NCBI RefSeq assembly: GCF_000427625.1
Contig: NZ_KE386569.1
Coordinates: 10,796-74,795, forward strand
Reading direction: 5' to 3'
Source: Methylobacter luteus IMV-B-3098
GTDB taxonomy: Bacteria; Pseudomonadota; Gammaproteobacteria; Methylococcales; Methylomonadaceae
DNA: 64,000 bases
Part shown: positions 7,359-17,955 of the stretch, in pieces
Layout: the number at the start of each line of letters is the position of its first letter
Position numbering within the stretch: position 1 is the first letter of the stretch
The notes under the pieces: model-generated
Database searches by the model: none
The model's input: the letters and a program-made list of their open reading frames with translations, nothing else
What the model was told of the DNA's origin: nothing
Position numbers and translations under genes: made by a program

Positions 7359-8576
7359 ATGATAAGGTTTGTTACAACAAAAAAGGTATCTCGGAGCTTT
7401 ATTATCGGCCAGTCCTGCCGGATTTTGCTTTTGCTGCTGTTGAATTGCAGCATCGCCGTGAGCTATGCCAAAGACAACGACAAAAAGGATCCGGATACCT
7501 TCCCGGTCGGCGAATTAATGCCGCTTGCGGCTATGTTGATCAAGGACGGCAACCACGACCGCGCGATCAAAACGCTGCAAACCATAGACCTGGCTCAGGA
7601 AGGACTGGATCTGGCGCGCTATTACACCTTGCTGGGCATGGCGCAAATGGGGCTGAAAGACCTGGCGTCGGCCAGGGACAGTTTGAAGCAGGCGATTGCA
7701 AACGGTCAGGCCGATCCGGTTATTTTCGTCTATCTGGCGCAGGCGCAGTATGGCTTGAAAGCGTATCAGGAAACATTGGCGACCATCGATCGGGCCGGCG
7801 ATGTCTTTAAAACCTATCCGGCGCTGCTGGAAATGAAGATGCAAGCGCACTGGTTGCTGAAGCAATACAGCAAAGCCTGGGATGCGCTTGCGCTGGGGGA
7901 AGCCTTGTTTCCTGATAACCACAAGTTCCTGGAACGAAAAATTTTCTATGCCCTGGACTTGGGGCTGTATCGAAACGCCGCTGAACTGGGACGGGAATAT
8001 CTGGCTAAATCGGTCGCCAAGGCCGAGGATTTTGTGGCGATAGGAAATGCCCTGCGGCTCAGTCGCCAGTTTGATGAAGCGGCCAATATTCTGGAAGTCG
8101 CGCGTTTGAGTTATCCCGAACATGTCACTATCGCCAAAGTGCTGGCGCATACTTATCTGGATCAGGGCATGACTAATGCGGCAGCCGAGATATTGGAGCA
8201 GGCTTCTCAATATCATCCGGAATTCATAGCGGAAGCGGCTGAATTGTACAAGCGCGCTGGCCGTTTTTATCGGGCCTTGGAATTGAATGCGCAAATTTCA
8301 GACCAAACGACAAAACTCAAACAGCGGCTGGCCATTTTGGTCGGCCTGAAGCAGTACGAAATGGTCATCAATATGGAGCCCGCGCTGCATAGGAATCGTT
8401 TGTTGAACGATCAGAGCGTTCGCTACGCCTTGGCTTATTCCGCCTATGCGGTGAGTGATTTTGACAAAGCCAAAAAACACCTGAGCCATGTCAAAGAGCC
8501 CGGCCTGTTCAAGCAGGCCATGGAACTACAAAGATTAATGCAGGAATGCGAGACCGAAAAATGGAAATGCGCTTAA
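7359..8576 (+). CDS. Tetratricopeptide-repeat protein of the TonB2 operon
   Basis: This 405-residue exported protein has a signal sequence (about residues 13-36, ILLLLLLNCSIAVSYA) followed by TPR units from about residue 50 to 390. Typical repeat signatures are ALGLKDLASARDSLKQAI-like helices, with alternating small and aromatic residues. TPR proteins close TonB2-type operons in other gammaproteobacteria. Their role is presumed to be periplasmic scaffolding. I chose the ATG at 7359, which follows AGGG at 7344-7347, over an in-frame ATG at 7314 inside tonB. The gap to the receptor gene (161 bp) shows no terminator. Confidence 0.8.
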   Translation: MIRFVTTKKVSRSFIIGQSCRILLLLLLNCSIAVSYAKDNDKKDPDTFPVGELMPLAAMLIKDGNHDRAIKTLQTIDLAQEGLDLARYYTLLGMAQMGLKDLASARDSLKQAIANGQADPVIFVYLAQAQYGLKAYQETLATIDRAGDVFKTYPALLEMKMQAHWLLKQYSKAWDALALGEALFPDNHKFLERKIFYALDLGLYRNAAELGREYLAKSVAKAEDFVAIGNALRLSRQFDEAANILEVARLSYPEHVTIAKVLAHTYLDQGMTNAAAEILEQASQYHPEFIAEAAELYKRAGRFYRALELNAQISDQTTKLKQRLAILVGLKQYEMVINMEPALHRNRLLNDQSVRYALAYSAYAVSDFDKAKKHLSHVKEPGLFKQAMELQRLMQECETEKWKCA

Positions 8577-8657
8577 CAATCAGCCTCACCCCTCCCGAGC
8601 CGGGAACAGCCTCAGGCGTGAAACCCGTTTACCGGTTGCCACTTTGCCCTTGTACCG

Positions 8658-8693
8658 CATTGATATTCTGACTGATCGATAATCATTGATATT
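8658..8693. promoter_or_regulatory. Direct repeats and weak Fur-like motif before the receptor gene
   Basis: CATTGATATT occurs at 8658-8667 and again at 8684-8693, 26 bp apart. The interval 8677-8691 reads CGATAATCATTGATA, whose left half matches the Fur heptamer TGATAAT at six of seven bases while the right half matches poorly. This may be a regulator site for the downstream receptor, or chance in AT-rich DNA. Confidence 0.3.
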
Positions 8694-8737
8694 TCATACC
8701 CATCAAATTCGGCAACTGCCCGAAGTTAGTATCCTTT

Positions 8738-11700
8738 ATGACCAAGAATTATTGCTCTACCGTATTACTGTCTCTTTTGGGCCTGGTTTCTAGCGCACAT
8801 GCCGAGGAATCCGCTTCGGTTTACATCTATTTATTTGAAAGCGACAAACCTTTTTCCCAGGTCGACATCGTTGTGGACGGCGGCAAGCGGGTGCAGTCGG
8901 ACAGCGATGGTTCCGCACTGATGAAGCTAGAGCCCGGCCAGCATCATTTTTCATTCCGGCAGAATGGCGCGGAAATTCTGGATCTGGATGTACCGTTAAA
9001 GGCAGGGGAAAATACCCAGTTGATCATCACAACCTTCGGTCATGGGCAAGATCCCATTATAGAGATTGAAAGTTCAAGTTCGGCGGCAGTTCAAACGTCT
9101 TTGGCAACGGAAAAAAAGCCTGAAGCGCTTGGCAAAGGCGTTCTCGAAGGCGAGGTTGTCAGCGCTGAAACCCAAAAACCGGTAACCGGCGCTCAGGTTT
9201 TCATCAGCGGCATGGGCTCGGAAATAAAAACCGGCCCGCAAGGCAAATTTAAAATTGAGATGCCGGTTGGCGAGTACAGCATCTCTGTACTGCATTCCGA
9301 TTTCAGTACCCAGATCAAGGACAAAGTCCAGGTGCTGGCGGACTCCACCACAACCCAGGGTTTTTCTCTCACCCCCAAAGGACTCGAGTTGCCGGAACAT
9401 ATGGTGCTCGAGCCTCATATTGCCGGCAGTCTGGCCTCAATTATCGAGGAGCAGAGGACAACATCCGCCGTCAGCAATATCCTGGGCGCTGAACAAATCA
9501 CCCGGAGTGGCGACACCGATGCCGCCAGTGCGCTGCGGCGTGCCACCGGCTTGTCGCTGGTGGGCGGCAAGTTTGTATTCATCCGCGGCTTGGGGGAACG
9601 CTATTCCAGCACGCTGCTGAACGGCATGTCGATTCCCTCGCCGGATCCGACCCGACGGGTTGTGCCCCTGGATCTGTTTCCGAACAACGTGCTGGACAGT
9701 ATCCTGATTCAAAAATCCTATTCGGTCGACCGCCAGGGCGAATTCGCCGGCGGTACCGTCGAGCTGCGCACACGCAGTATTCCGGACGACTTTTTCTTCG
9801 ATCTCGGCTACCAGATCAGTTTTAATGACGACACCACATTTTCTGACGGCTTACGCTATGACGGCGGCGGCCTGGATTTTTTTGGCGCCGACGACGGAAC
9901 CCGCGCACTGCCGGATTCCCTGCAAAAAGCCCTGGCCGGCGGCCAAACCATTACACCGAAATCCTTCTTCAATCCTGACGGGTTCACGGAGAAAGAGATT
10001 GACGGCTTTGGACGCGATTTATCCGGCGTCTGGGATATCGAGCAGAAGTCGATAGGACCGGATCACCGTGTCAGCCTTGGTATAGGCGACGCATACCAGG
10101 CCGGCGATTTCGGTGTCGGTTACATCGGTGCCTTGCGCTGGTCCGATGCCTGGGACACCCAGAATGAAGAGTTGAATGAGTTCAGCGTCAACCGGGGACG
10201 GCTCGATCCCAGAACTGAATTCATGATGCGCCGTACCGAGCGGGAAACGCAGACCAATGGCTATTTGGGCCTGGAAGCCCATTATACCGAGCATCAAAAA
10301 CTGTTCGCCAAGGGCCTTATTCTGCGCCAGACATTTGACGAAGCACGTATCACCGAGGGTTTTAGCGACGCCGATGCCACCGATATCAAACGCTCGCGGC
10401 TTCGCTATATCGAGAACAGCCTGATCGTCGGTCAATGGGGCGGCGAGCATGCTCTGAACAGAATCGGTCATTATAATTTGCTCGACGGCATCGATTGGCT
10501 AAAGGATATCAAATTAAACTGGATCATTTCCCGCGCGTCTGCCGGCCGCGACTCGCCCGACGAGCGCGAATACCGGTTCGACAAGATCAACGGCCGCTAC
10601 TTTTTTTCCCGGCGCGCGGACAGCAACCAGAGCGTGTTCTCGGAGCTCAATGACGATGATTTGAGTTATCGCGTCGATTTGGCCATTCCTTTTGAATTTC
10701 ACAAAAATCTGACCGCCACCCTGTCATCGGGATTCATAGATCGCGAACTCACCCGGGATTCGGCCATCAGACGCTTCAGCTTCAATCCGTCAGGGCCCGA
10801 GTCTCGCAAGCAGGATGTTTTGGGACGGGAGTCGCTGGAAGCTATTCTGAGCGACGACCTGATCGGGCGAAACGGCTTCGTCTTGGGCGAAACCACCCGG
10901 GCGACCGATAACTATGATGCGAGCCAGAAACTGTTTTCGTACTACGGCCAAGGCGATGTTACCTTGTTCGAACGGGTTCGCCTGACCGGAGGCGTCCGGG
11001 TTGAAGACAACAATCAGACAGTCTCGACTTTTGAATTATTCAATCCGGACAAAGCGCCCATTATGTCGTCTCTGATTCAGGAAGATCTGCTGCCCTCGGC
11101 AGCGGCCACGCTGTTTGTCACCGACAAGCAACAATTGCGTTTCAGTTATTCTGAAACGCTGTCGCGCCCCGATTTTCGCGAACTTTCACCGGCGCCGTTC
11201 ACCGATCCGAACAATGACAAGGAAACGGTGGGCAATCCGGATTTGCAGCAGACCGAAGTGACCAATTACGACATCCGCTGGGAATATTATTTTTCCGGAA
11301 GCGAAAACTTCAGCTTCGGCGTATTTCAAAAAGAATTGGCCAATCCGATCGAAACCATTTTGCTGCCAGGGCCCGCGGGGTTGCTGACGCTGCAAAACGC
11401 CGATAGGGCCGAGCTCTATGGTTTCGAGGTCGAAGCTTTGAAAAACCTGGATTTCATTGCACCCGAGCTGGAAAACTTTTATATCGGCGGCAACTATACC
11501 TGGTCGGAATCGGAAATCGAGCTCAAGCCCGAAAATTTACAGACCCAGACGACCAATTTCAGACCCTTGCAAGGCCATTCCAAGTATATCGTCAACGCCC
11601 AGGTCGGCTATGACAATCCGGATAACGGGATTACCGCCACGCTGCTTTACAACACCGTCGGCAAACGCATCACTGAAGTGGGTTCACTGGGGGCTCCCGA

Positions 11701-11887
11701 TAAATATGAACAACCGTTCGACCAGCTTGATTTCGTTTTTCGCTACAAGTTTATGGATCACCTCACCGTGTCCTTCAATGCCCGAAATCTGCTTGACGAC
11801 AAGGTTGTTGTGACCCAAGGCAATGAAGTCACCCGTAGTTTCAGGCGGGGCAGCGAGTTCAGATTGGGCCTTCAGATGGAGTTCTGA
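8738..11887 (+). CDS. TonB-dependent outer-membrane receptor with N-terminal beta-sandwich domains
   Basis: The 1049-residue receptor starts with a signal peptide (1-23, ending AHA). Two small beta-sandwich regions follow: about 25-100, and a carboxypeptidase-regulatory-like domain at about 130-215 (GEVVSAETQKPVTGAQVFIS). Next come the plug (about 240-355, with DTDAASALRRATGLSL, FIRGLGERYSSTLLNGM and GEFAGGTVELRTRSIP) and a 22-strand-type barrel ending in aromatic Phe (RLGLQMEF). The substrate is unknown. It lies directly after a TonB2 system and before a secreted partner, so that TonB2 set is the likely power source. The Pho-like box at 3096 suggests a phosphorus-related ligand, which is inference only. 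Confidence 0.9.
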   Translation: MTKNYCSTVLLSLLGLVSSAHAEESASVYIYLFESDKPFSQVDIVVDGGKRVQSDSDGSALMKLEPGQHHFSFRQNGAEILDLDVPLKAGENTQLIITTFGHGQDPIIEIESSSSAAVQTSLATEKKPEALGKGVLEGEVVSAETQKPVTGAQVFISGMGSEIKTGPQGKFKIEMPVGEYSISVLHSDFSTQIKDKVQVLADSTTTQGFSLTPKGLELPEHMVLEPHIAGSLASIIEEQRTTSAVSNILGAEQITRSGDTDAASALRRATGLSLVGGKFVFIRGLGERYSSTLLNGMSIPSPDPTRRVVPLDLFPNNVLDSILIQKSYSVDRQGEFAGGTVELRTRSIPDDFFFDLGYQISFNDDTTFSDGLRYDGGGLDFFGADDGTRALPDSLQKALAGGQTITPKSFFNPDGFTEKEIDGFGRDLSGVWDIEQKSIGPDHRVSLGIGDAYQAGDFGVGYIGALRWSDAWDTQNEELNEFSVNRGRLDPRTEFMMRRTERETQTNGYLGLEAHYTEHQKLFAKGLILRQTFDEARITEGFSDADATDIKRSRLRYIENSLIVGQWGGEHALNRIGHYNLLDGIDWLKDIKLNWIISRASAGRDSPDEREYRFDKINGRYFFSRRADSNQSVFSELNDDDLSYRVDLAIPFEFHKNLTATLSSGFIDRELTRDSAIRRFSFNPSGPESRKQDVLGRESLEAILSDDLIGRNGFVLGETTRATDNYDASQKLFSYYGQGDVTLFERVRLTGGVRVEDNNQTVSTFELFNPDKAPIMSSLIQEDLLPSAAATLFVTDKQQLRFSYSETLSRPDFRELSPAPFTDPNNDKETVGNPDLQQTEVTNYDIRWEYYFSGSENFSFGVFQKELANPIETILLPGPAGLLTLQNADRAELYGFEVEALKNLDFIAPELENFYIGGNYTWSESEIELKPENLQTQTTNFRPLQGHSKYIVNAQVGYDNPDNGITATLLYNTVGKRITEVGSLGAPDKYEQPFDQLDFVFRYKFMDHLTVSFNARNLLDDKVVVTQGNEVTRSFRRGSEFRLGLQMEF

Positions 11888-12022
11888 CCACGGCAGGCCT
11901 GATTGCCGTTTGTTGATGTCACATTGATTTCATACAGGGCCTTTACAATCCGAAAGGCACTTGCGGGGTTCTTACAAGCTCGACCTTTAACACAAGCAAT
12001 ACATAACCAAGGAGCAAACTTA

Positions 12023-13978
12023 ATGCTATCACCGACAACTTTTATACCACACAAATCCATCCTGACGGTCCTGACCATCTTTGGTGGTACGGTATTGAGC
12101 GGCGCGGCCAATGCCGGCGCCGCCAATTTTGATTCCGCATCCTCGACCTTGCATATCCAGGCGGTCGATGTGGATGCGAATACTTTCGATGCCACTCTGG
12201 CGATGACCAGAACTTCCGAACCTTTTCAATTTGATCTGACCAAAGCCGTGCAAATCGCGCAATCCGCAGGCGAACGCGCGCTCTTTGATCCGGTCGCCAA
12301 CAAAGTGTTCATTCCATCCGTCACCGTCGACAATGGCGGCGATGAATTTGTCGCCGAACTGGAACTGGTGCCCGGATCCAACCCCATGCGCTTCACCGTC
12401 ACCAAACTGGAACCCGGCTCTAAAGGGATAGCGAATTTTGATTCCGCCACTTCAACCTTGCGCATCAAGGCTGTCGATATCCCGGTAAGCGCCTCCAAGG
12501 CGAACACTGTCGACGCCACCCTGAAGTTGGTTGGAACCAGCCCTTTCCTGTTTGAATTGACCGATAGTGCTGTAGTCGCGCAACCCGCCGGCGAGCGCGC
12601 TCATTTTGATCCAGCCGTCAACAAGGTGTTCATTCCAAAGGTGACTATCGATAACGGCAGCGCTGCCTCTTTCGCCGAACTGGAACTGGTGCCCGGATTC
12701 AACCCCATGCGCTTCACAGTCACCAGACTGCACAGCACCGAGTTTACAGGTTGTCCGGAGTTTTCGCAGCCGCTGGGCGAGAATGCCTGTCTATTGTCCG
12801 GCAGCATCACGCAGGACGTGACTTTATCCAATGAGATTTTATGGGTGCTGTCGGGCGGCGTCGATATCGGCGGCGATAATGCGCAACCGGCCACTTTGAC
12901 CATCGAACCCGATACCCGTATCGTTGGCCAGGCCGGCGCCGATTTCCTTTATATCAACAGGGGCTCTAAAATCAATGCCGTCGGTACGCCGCAACATCCG
13001 ATCATTTTTACCGGTCCGGCTGATGATGACACAGACGCGCTGACTCCGGGCGCTTGGGGGGGGGTTGTCATCGCAGGCAACGCTCCGGTTAACGGTTGTA
13101 ATACTTCGGTTGCCGTCTGTGTACAATTCGACGAGGCTCTGACCCGACCTTACGGCGGCAATGAGGCCAACGAAAACAGCGGTATCCTCAAATACGCGCA
13201 AATCCGCTTCGCCGGCAACCAGATTCGTCCGGACCAGGAATTGAACGCTTTGACCTTACTAGGCGTAGGTTCTGGCACCACGATCGATTTTGTTCAGCTA
13301 CACAAAGGCAGTGACGACGGTATCGAAATGTTCGGCGGCGCCGTAAACTTCAAGCATGTCGTCACTACTGGCATCTCCGACGACAATGTCGATTGGGGAC
13401 AGGGCTGGACCGGCAAGGCGCAATTCGTGCTGATGAAACAAATTGAGGACGACGGCGACAATGGTATCGAAGCCGATAACAACGAAGGCGATTTCAACAG
13501 CCTGCCGCGTTCCAAACCGATGTTGGCCAACATCACCGCGATCGGCACCGGCAATCCCGGTGTTGGTGGCGACGGTGCATTGCTCAGACGCGGCACCGGC
13601 GCCAATATTTACAACTCTGTGTTCACCGGATTCCGCAGATCCTGCTTGAACATCGATTCCGACGCCACTTTCCAAAATGCCGGCATCCCGGGTAATTTGA
13701 CCGGTCAATTGACTATGGTCAATACTTACGTCGACTGTCCCGTTAATTTCAACGAACAGGCGGGCGATGCCTTCCTTGTCAGCGACTGGTTTATGACGCA
13801 AGAGGGCAATGAAGCGGCGGATCCCCAGTTAAACGACTTCCTGCCTGCACCTGCATCGCCGCTGCTCTCAGCCGGCGCGCCTGTGGCGGATAGTTTTTTT
13901 GACGCTACCAGTTATTCCGGCGCATTTGCTGACGAAAATGACAACTGGACTAAAGGCTGGACCTTCGGCTTGAACTAA
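12023..13978 (+). CDS. Secreted beta-helix-like partner of the TonB receptor, with duplicated N-terminal module
   Basis: The 651-residue protein has a signal peptide (about 1-32, ending AANAG). Two similar modules of about 100 residues follow: both begin ANFDSA(S/T)STL and contain AGERA.FDP..NKVFIP and ELELVPG.NPMRFTVT. The rest (about 245-651) has repeated short beta-strand motifs such as PGAWGGVVIAGNAPVN and LLGVGSGTTIDFVQLHKG, like right-handed parallel beta-helix proteins that often pair with TonB receptors. AAGGAG at 12009-12014 fixes the ATG at 12023. No catalytic function can be assigned; it may bind or process the receptor's ligand. A terminator follows. Confidence 0.7.
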   Translation: MLSPTTFIPHKSILTVLTIFGGTVLSGAANAGAANFDSASSTLHIQAVDVDANTFDATLAMTRTSEPFQFDLTKAVQIAQSAGERALFDPVANKVFIPSVTVDNGGDEFVAELELVPGSNPMRFTVTKLEPGSKGIANFDSATSTLRIKAVDIPVSASKANTVDATLKLVGTSPFLFELTDSAVVAQPAGERAHFDPAVNKVFIPKVTIDNGSAASFAELELVPGFNPMRFTVTRLHSTEFTGCPEFSQPLGENACLLSGSITQDVTLSNEILWVLSGGVDIGGDNAQPATLTIEPDTRIVGQAGADFLYINRGSKINAVGTPQHPIIFTGPADDDTDALTPGAWGGVVIAGNAPVNGCNTSVAVCVQFDEALTRPYGGNEANENSGILKYAQIRFAGNQIRPDQELNALTLLGVGSGTTIDFVQLHKGSDDGIEMFGGAVNFKHVVTTGISDDNVDWGQGWTGKAQFVLMKQIEDDGDNGIEADNNEGDFNSLPRSKPMLANITAIGTGNPGVGGDGALLRRGTGANIYNSVFTGFRRSCLNIDSDATFQNAGIPGNLTGQLTMVNTYVDCPVNFNEQAGDAFLVSDWFMTQEGNEAADPQLNDFLPAPASPLLSAGAPVADSFFDATSYSGAFADENDNWTKGWTFGLN

Positions 13979-14050
13979 GGTTCGTTAAAATCATCTTGTA
14001 ATATATTGTAAAATCCAGATAAGATTTTACGTATAAGACAACAGCATGAG

Positions 14051-14086
14051 GCAGCGGCTTGCAGATGCAGACCGCTGCTTTTTTTT
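14051..14086 (+). terminator. Rho-independent terminator of the TonB2/receptor operon
   Basis: The arms GCAGCGG (14051-14057) and CCGCTGC (14072-14078) form a perfect 7-bp stem, followed directly by eight T (14079-14086). It stands 70 bp after the stop codon of the beta-helix protein gene. Confidence 0.85.
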
Positions 14087-14126
14087 GTGCGAAACAAAAT
14101 GATCCGCCCTATCAAATTCATTGATC

Positions 14127-14381
14127 TTAAGATCTGATGTTACGCATGGGGGGCGTTTTCATCCTGCCTGCTGGCGACAGATTGTTAAAGCCTGGCCTTT
14201 ATGCAATTCAGTGGCTTCATCGTCTGAAAGGCCAGGCTTTAGTTGGGCAAGGGCGAACCTATGTGTTCGCCCTTGCCCAACGGTTCCCCCTCGGCCAATG
14301 GTTTTTCGGTAACCTGTCGTGCACCGGACACAGGGCGGACACGCAGGTCCGCCCCTACAACTGCGTAACATCAGTTAAGAT
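14127..14381. mobile_element. MITE-like non-coding element with terminal inverted repeats
   Basis: A 241-bp core (14134-14374) is bounded by perfect 13-bp inverted repeats, CTGATGTTACGCA and TGCGTAACATCAG. Directly outside lie identical 7-bp direct repeats, TTAAGAT (14127-14133 and 14375-14381), which look like a target duplication. Inside are three perfect hairpins: 14187-14240 (14-bp arms, AAAGCCTGGCCTTT), 14243-14280 (16-bp arms) and 14333-14354 (8-bp arms, GGGCGGAC). No convincing gene is present, so it would need a transposase in trans. The family is not recognised. Confidence 0.7.
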
Positions 14382-14383
14382 AA

Positions 14384-15615
<1,232 letters not shown>

Positions 15616-15652
15616 TGGCTAAATTTTTATTACATAATAACAACCGAGGATA

Positions 15653-16009
15653 ATGATGAGTTTTTTTATTTCTGACGCTTTAGCGGAAGCCGCGGCTCCT
15701 GCAGCCCAACAACCCGGTATTGAAGGCATGCTGTTTCCGTTGGGGATTCTGGTGTTTTTCTATTTTCTGTTCCTGCGTCCGCAAGCCAAGAAAGCCAAAG
15801 AACAAAAGCAGATGCTAGCGGCCTTGAATAAGGGCGTCGAAGTCGTGACTACCGGCGGCATTCTGGGCAAGATCGTTGATCTGGACGAGAATTTCGTCAA
15901 GCTTGAAATTAGCGACAACATTTTTATTCAAGTCCAGCGTCATGCCATTGCCAGCCTGATGCCAAAAGGAACTTACAAAGCGGTAGCCAAAAAGGTTAAT
16001 AAAGCTTAA
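15653..16009 (+). CDS. yajC: Sec translocon accessory protein YajC
   Basis: The 118-residue protein has one membrane helix (about 25-43, GMLFPLGILVFFYFLFLRPQ) and a small basic cytoplasmic domain with GVEVVTTGGILGKI, typical of YajC. It associates with SecDF. The start is preceded by GAGG, and two in-frame ATG codons are adjacent (15653 and 15656). It lies between tgt and secD as in most gammaproteobacteria. Confidence 0.96.
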   Translation: MMSFFISDALAEAAAPAAQQPGIEGMLFPLGILVFFYFLFLRPQAKKAKEQKQMLAALNKGVEVVTTGGILGKIVDLDENFVKLEISDNIFIQVQRHAIASLMPKGTYKAVAKKVNKA

Positions 16010-16084
16010 TTATTGTCCCCGGTGTCAGAGCTTGTCGGCAATAGTCGATACGACTAAGACGTTGTTCAATCGATGGAATAACAC

Positions 16085-17932
16085 ATGCAGAACACTTTCC
16101 CCCTTTGGAAAAATTTATTAATCCTGATCATTTTTATGGTCGGGCTTGTTTACGCGTTACCGAATTTGTACGGCGACGATCCTTCTGTTCAGGTCTCGTC
16201 AACACGAGAAACCAAAGTAGAGCAGGCACAGGCAGATCTGGTCGAATCCGCTATTAAAGCGGCTGGATTTGGTGTCAAGTCGTTTGAGTTTAAGGAAGGC
16301 CGTGTTTTAGTCCGGTTTAACAACACGGATGATCAGCTCAAGGCGGCAGATCTGCTCAGAGATAAACTGGGCAGCGATTATACGGTGGCGTTAAATCTGG
16401 CGCCTGTTACACCGGAATGGCTGCAATCCTTGGGCGCCAAGGCTATGTACCTGGGCCTGGACTTGCGTGGTGGTGTGCATTTCCTGCTCGAAGTAGACAT
16501 GGATGCGGCCGTCAAGCAGGCTGAAGAACGTTACAATGAAGATGTTCGCCTGGCATTAAGAAGCGCAAAAATCCATTATCATTCAGTTTCCAAAGATAAT
16601 GGCTACATTAAAGTCAAACTGAAATCAGCCGATGAAAAACCGGCTTTATTGTCATTGCTGGGTAAGGATTTTCGCACGCTGGATCTGACTGAGCCGGCTG
16701 CTCAGGATGAAGTGTGGCTGAAACTTTCCGAAGCCGAAATTCGCGAGATTAAAAAATTCGCCGTGGCGCAAAATATGACCACATTACGCAACCGAGTCAA
16801 TGAGCTCGGTGTGGCGGAGCCTGTCATACAGCAACAAGGTCAGGATCGTATCGTCGTGCAGTTGCCCGGCGTGCAGGATACGGCGCGCGCCAAGGAAATC
16901 CTCGGCACCACGGCGACCCTGGAATACCGGCTTGTTGATGTCGAACATGACGTGCAGAAGGCTGTGCGGGGTCAGGTTCCCGTGGCCAGTCGTTTATATT
17001 ATGACAAAAACGGCAGCCCCATTCTGTTGGATCGGCGCGTTATCGTGACCGGTGACCAGATTGTCGATGCCTCATCGGGCATGGATCAGGACGGCCAGCC
17101 TATGGTATCGATTACGCTGAACGGCGTTGGCGCCACGAAGATGGGCAAAATCACCCAAGCCAATATTGGCAGACCTATGGCGGTGGTCTTTATTGAATAC
17201 AAAGTCAACACCAAAGTGATCAATGGCCAGAAGGTTTTCCATAAGGAAAAAGTCGAGAAGGTCATCAGTGTGGCAACGATTCGCGACGCCTTTAGCAAAC
17301 GCTTTCAGACAACCGGTCTGGATAGCCCTGAGGAAGCGCGCAATCTTGCTCTCCTCTTGAGAGCAGGGGCATTGGCTGCACCGGTCGATATCGTGGAAGA
17401 ACGCACAGTCGGACCAAGCCTTGGACAGGACAACATCAACAAAGGTGTAACATCGGCAACGGTGGGCTTTGTCCTGGTGCTGGCGTTTATGGCGGTCTAT
17501 TACAGGCTTTTCGGCGTGGTGGCCAATATTGCACTGGCGTTTAACGTGGTTATTCTGGTGGCGATATTATCGATGTTACAGGCGACTCTGACGTTGCCTG
17601 GCATTGCCGGGATCGTTTTGACGGTCGGTATGTCAGTTGATGCTAACGTCTTGATCTTTGAACGTATTCGTGAAGAAATCAGAAACGGCAATTCGCCGCA
17701 ATCCAGTATCTTTCTGGGCTATGAAAAAGCGTTTGCGACCATTTTCGATTCCAACCTGACGACTTTGCTGACCGCTATCATGTTATTCGTTTTCGGCAGC
17801 GGCTCTGTGAAAGGATTTGCCGTGACACTATCAATTGGTATCCTGACTTCAATGTTTACCGCAACTGTCGGTTCGCGGATGATCATTAACTGGATTTACG
17901 GCAACCGCAGGGTTGAGAAACTGTCTATTTAG
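16085..17932 (+). CDS. secD: Protein translocase subunit SecD
   Basis: The 615-residue inner-membrane protein pulls exported proteins through SecYEG using the proton gradient. It has an N-terminal helix (about 9-27), a large periplasmic P1 domain, the signature LGLDLRGGVHFLLEVD near residues 121-136, and a C-terminal block of five helices (about 455-605). That block includes TVGMSVDANVLIFERIREE, the conserved D4 motif. It is followed after 23 bp by secF. Confidence 0.97.
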   Translation: MQNTFPLWKNLLILIIFMVGLVYALPNLYGDDPSVQVSSTRETKVEQAQADLVESAIKAAGFGVKSFEFKEGRVLVRFNNTDDQLKAADLLRDKLGSDYTVALNLAPVTPEWLQSLGAKAMYLGLDLRGGVHFLLEVDMDAAVKQAEERYNEDVRLALRSAKIHYHSVSKDNGYIKVKLKSADEKPALLSLLGKDFRTLDLTEPAAQDEVWLKLSEAEIREIKKFAVAQNMTTLRNRVNELGVAEPVIQQQGQDRIVVQLPGVQDTARAKEILGTTATLEYRLVDVEHDVQKAVRGQVPVASRLYYDKNGSPILLDRRVIVTGDQIVDASSGMDQDGQPMVSITLNGVGATKMGKITQANIGRPMAVVFIEYKVNTKVINGQKVFHKEKVEKVISVATIRDAFSKRFQTTGLDSPEEARNLALLLRAGALAAPVDIVEERTVGPSLGQDNINKGVTSATVGFVLVLAFMAVYYRLFGVVANIALAFNVVILVAILSMLQATLTLPGIAGIVLTVGMSVDANVLIFERIREEIRNGNSPQSSIFLGYEKAFATIFDSNLTTLLTAIMLFVFGSGSVKGFAVTLSIGILTSMFTATVGSRMIINWIYGNRRVEKLSI

Positions 17933-17955
17933 GCTCTGTAGAGAAGATTAAGAAC

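Noticed and set aside
7515-8294. 259-codon minus-strand frame opposite the TPR gene
   Set aside because: Shadow of a TPR-coding sequence with good signal peptide and operon context on the plus strand.
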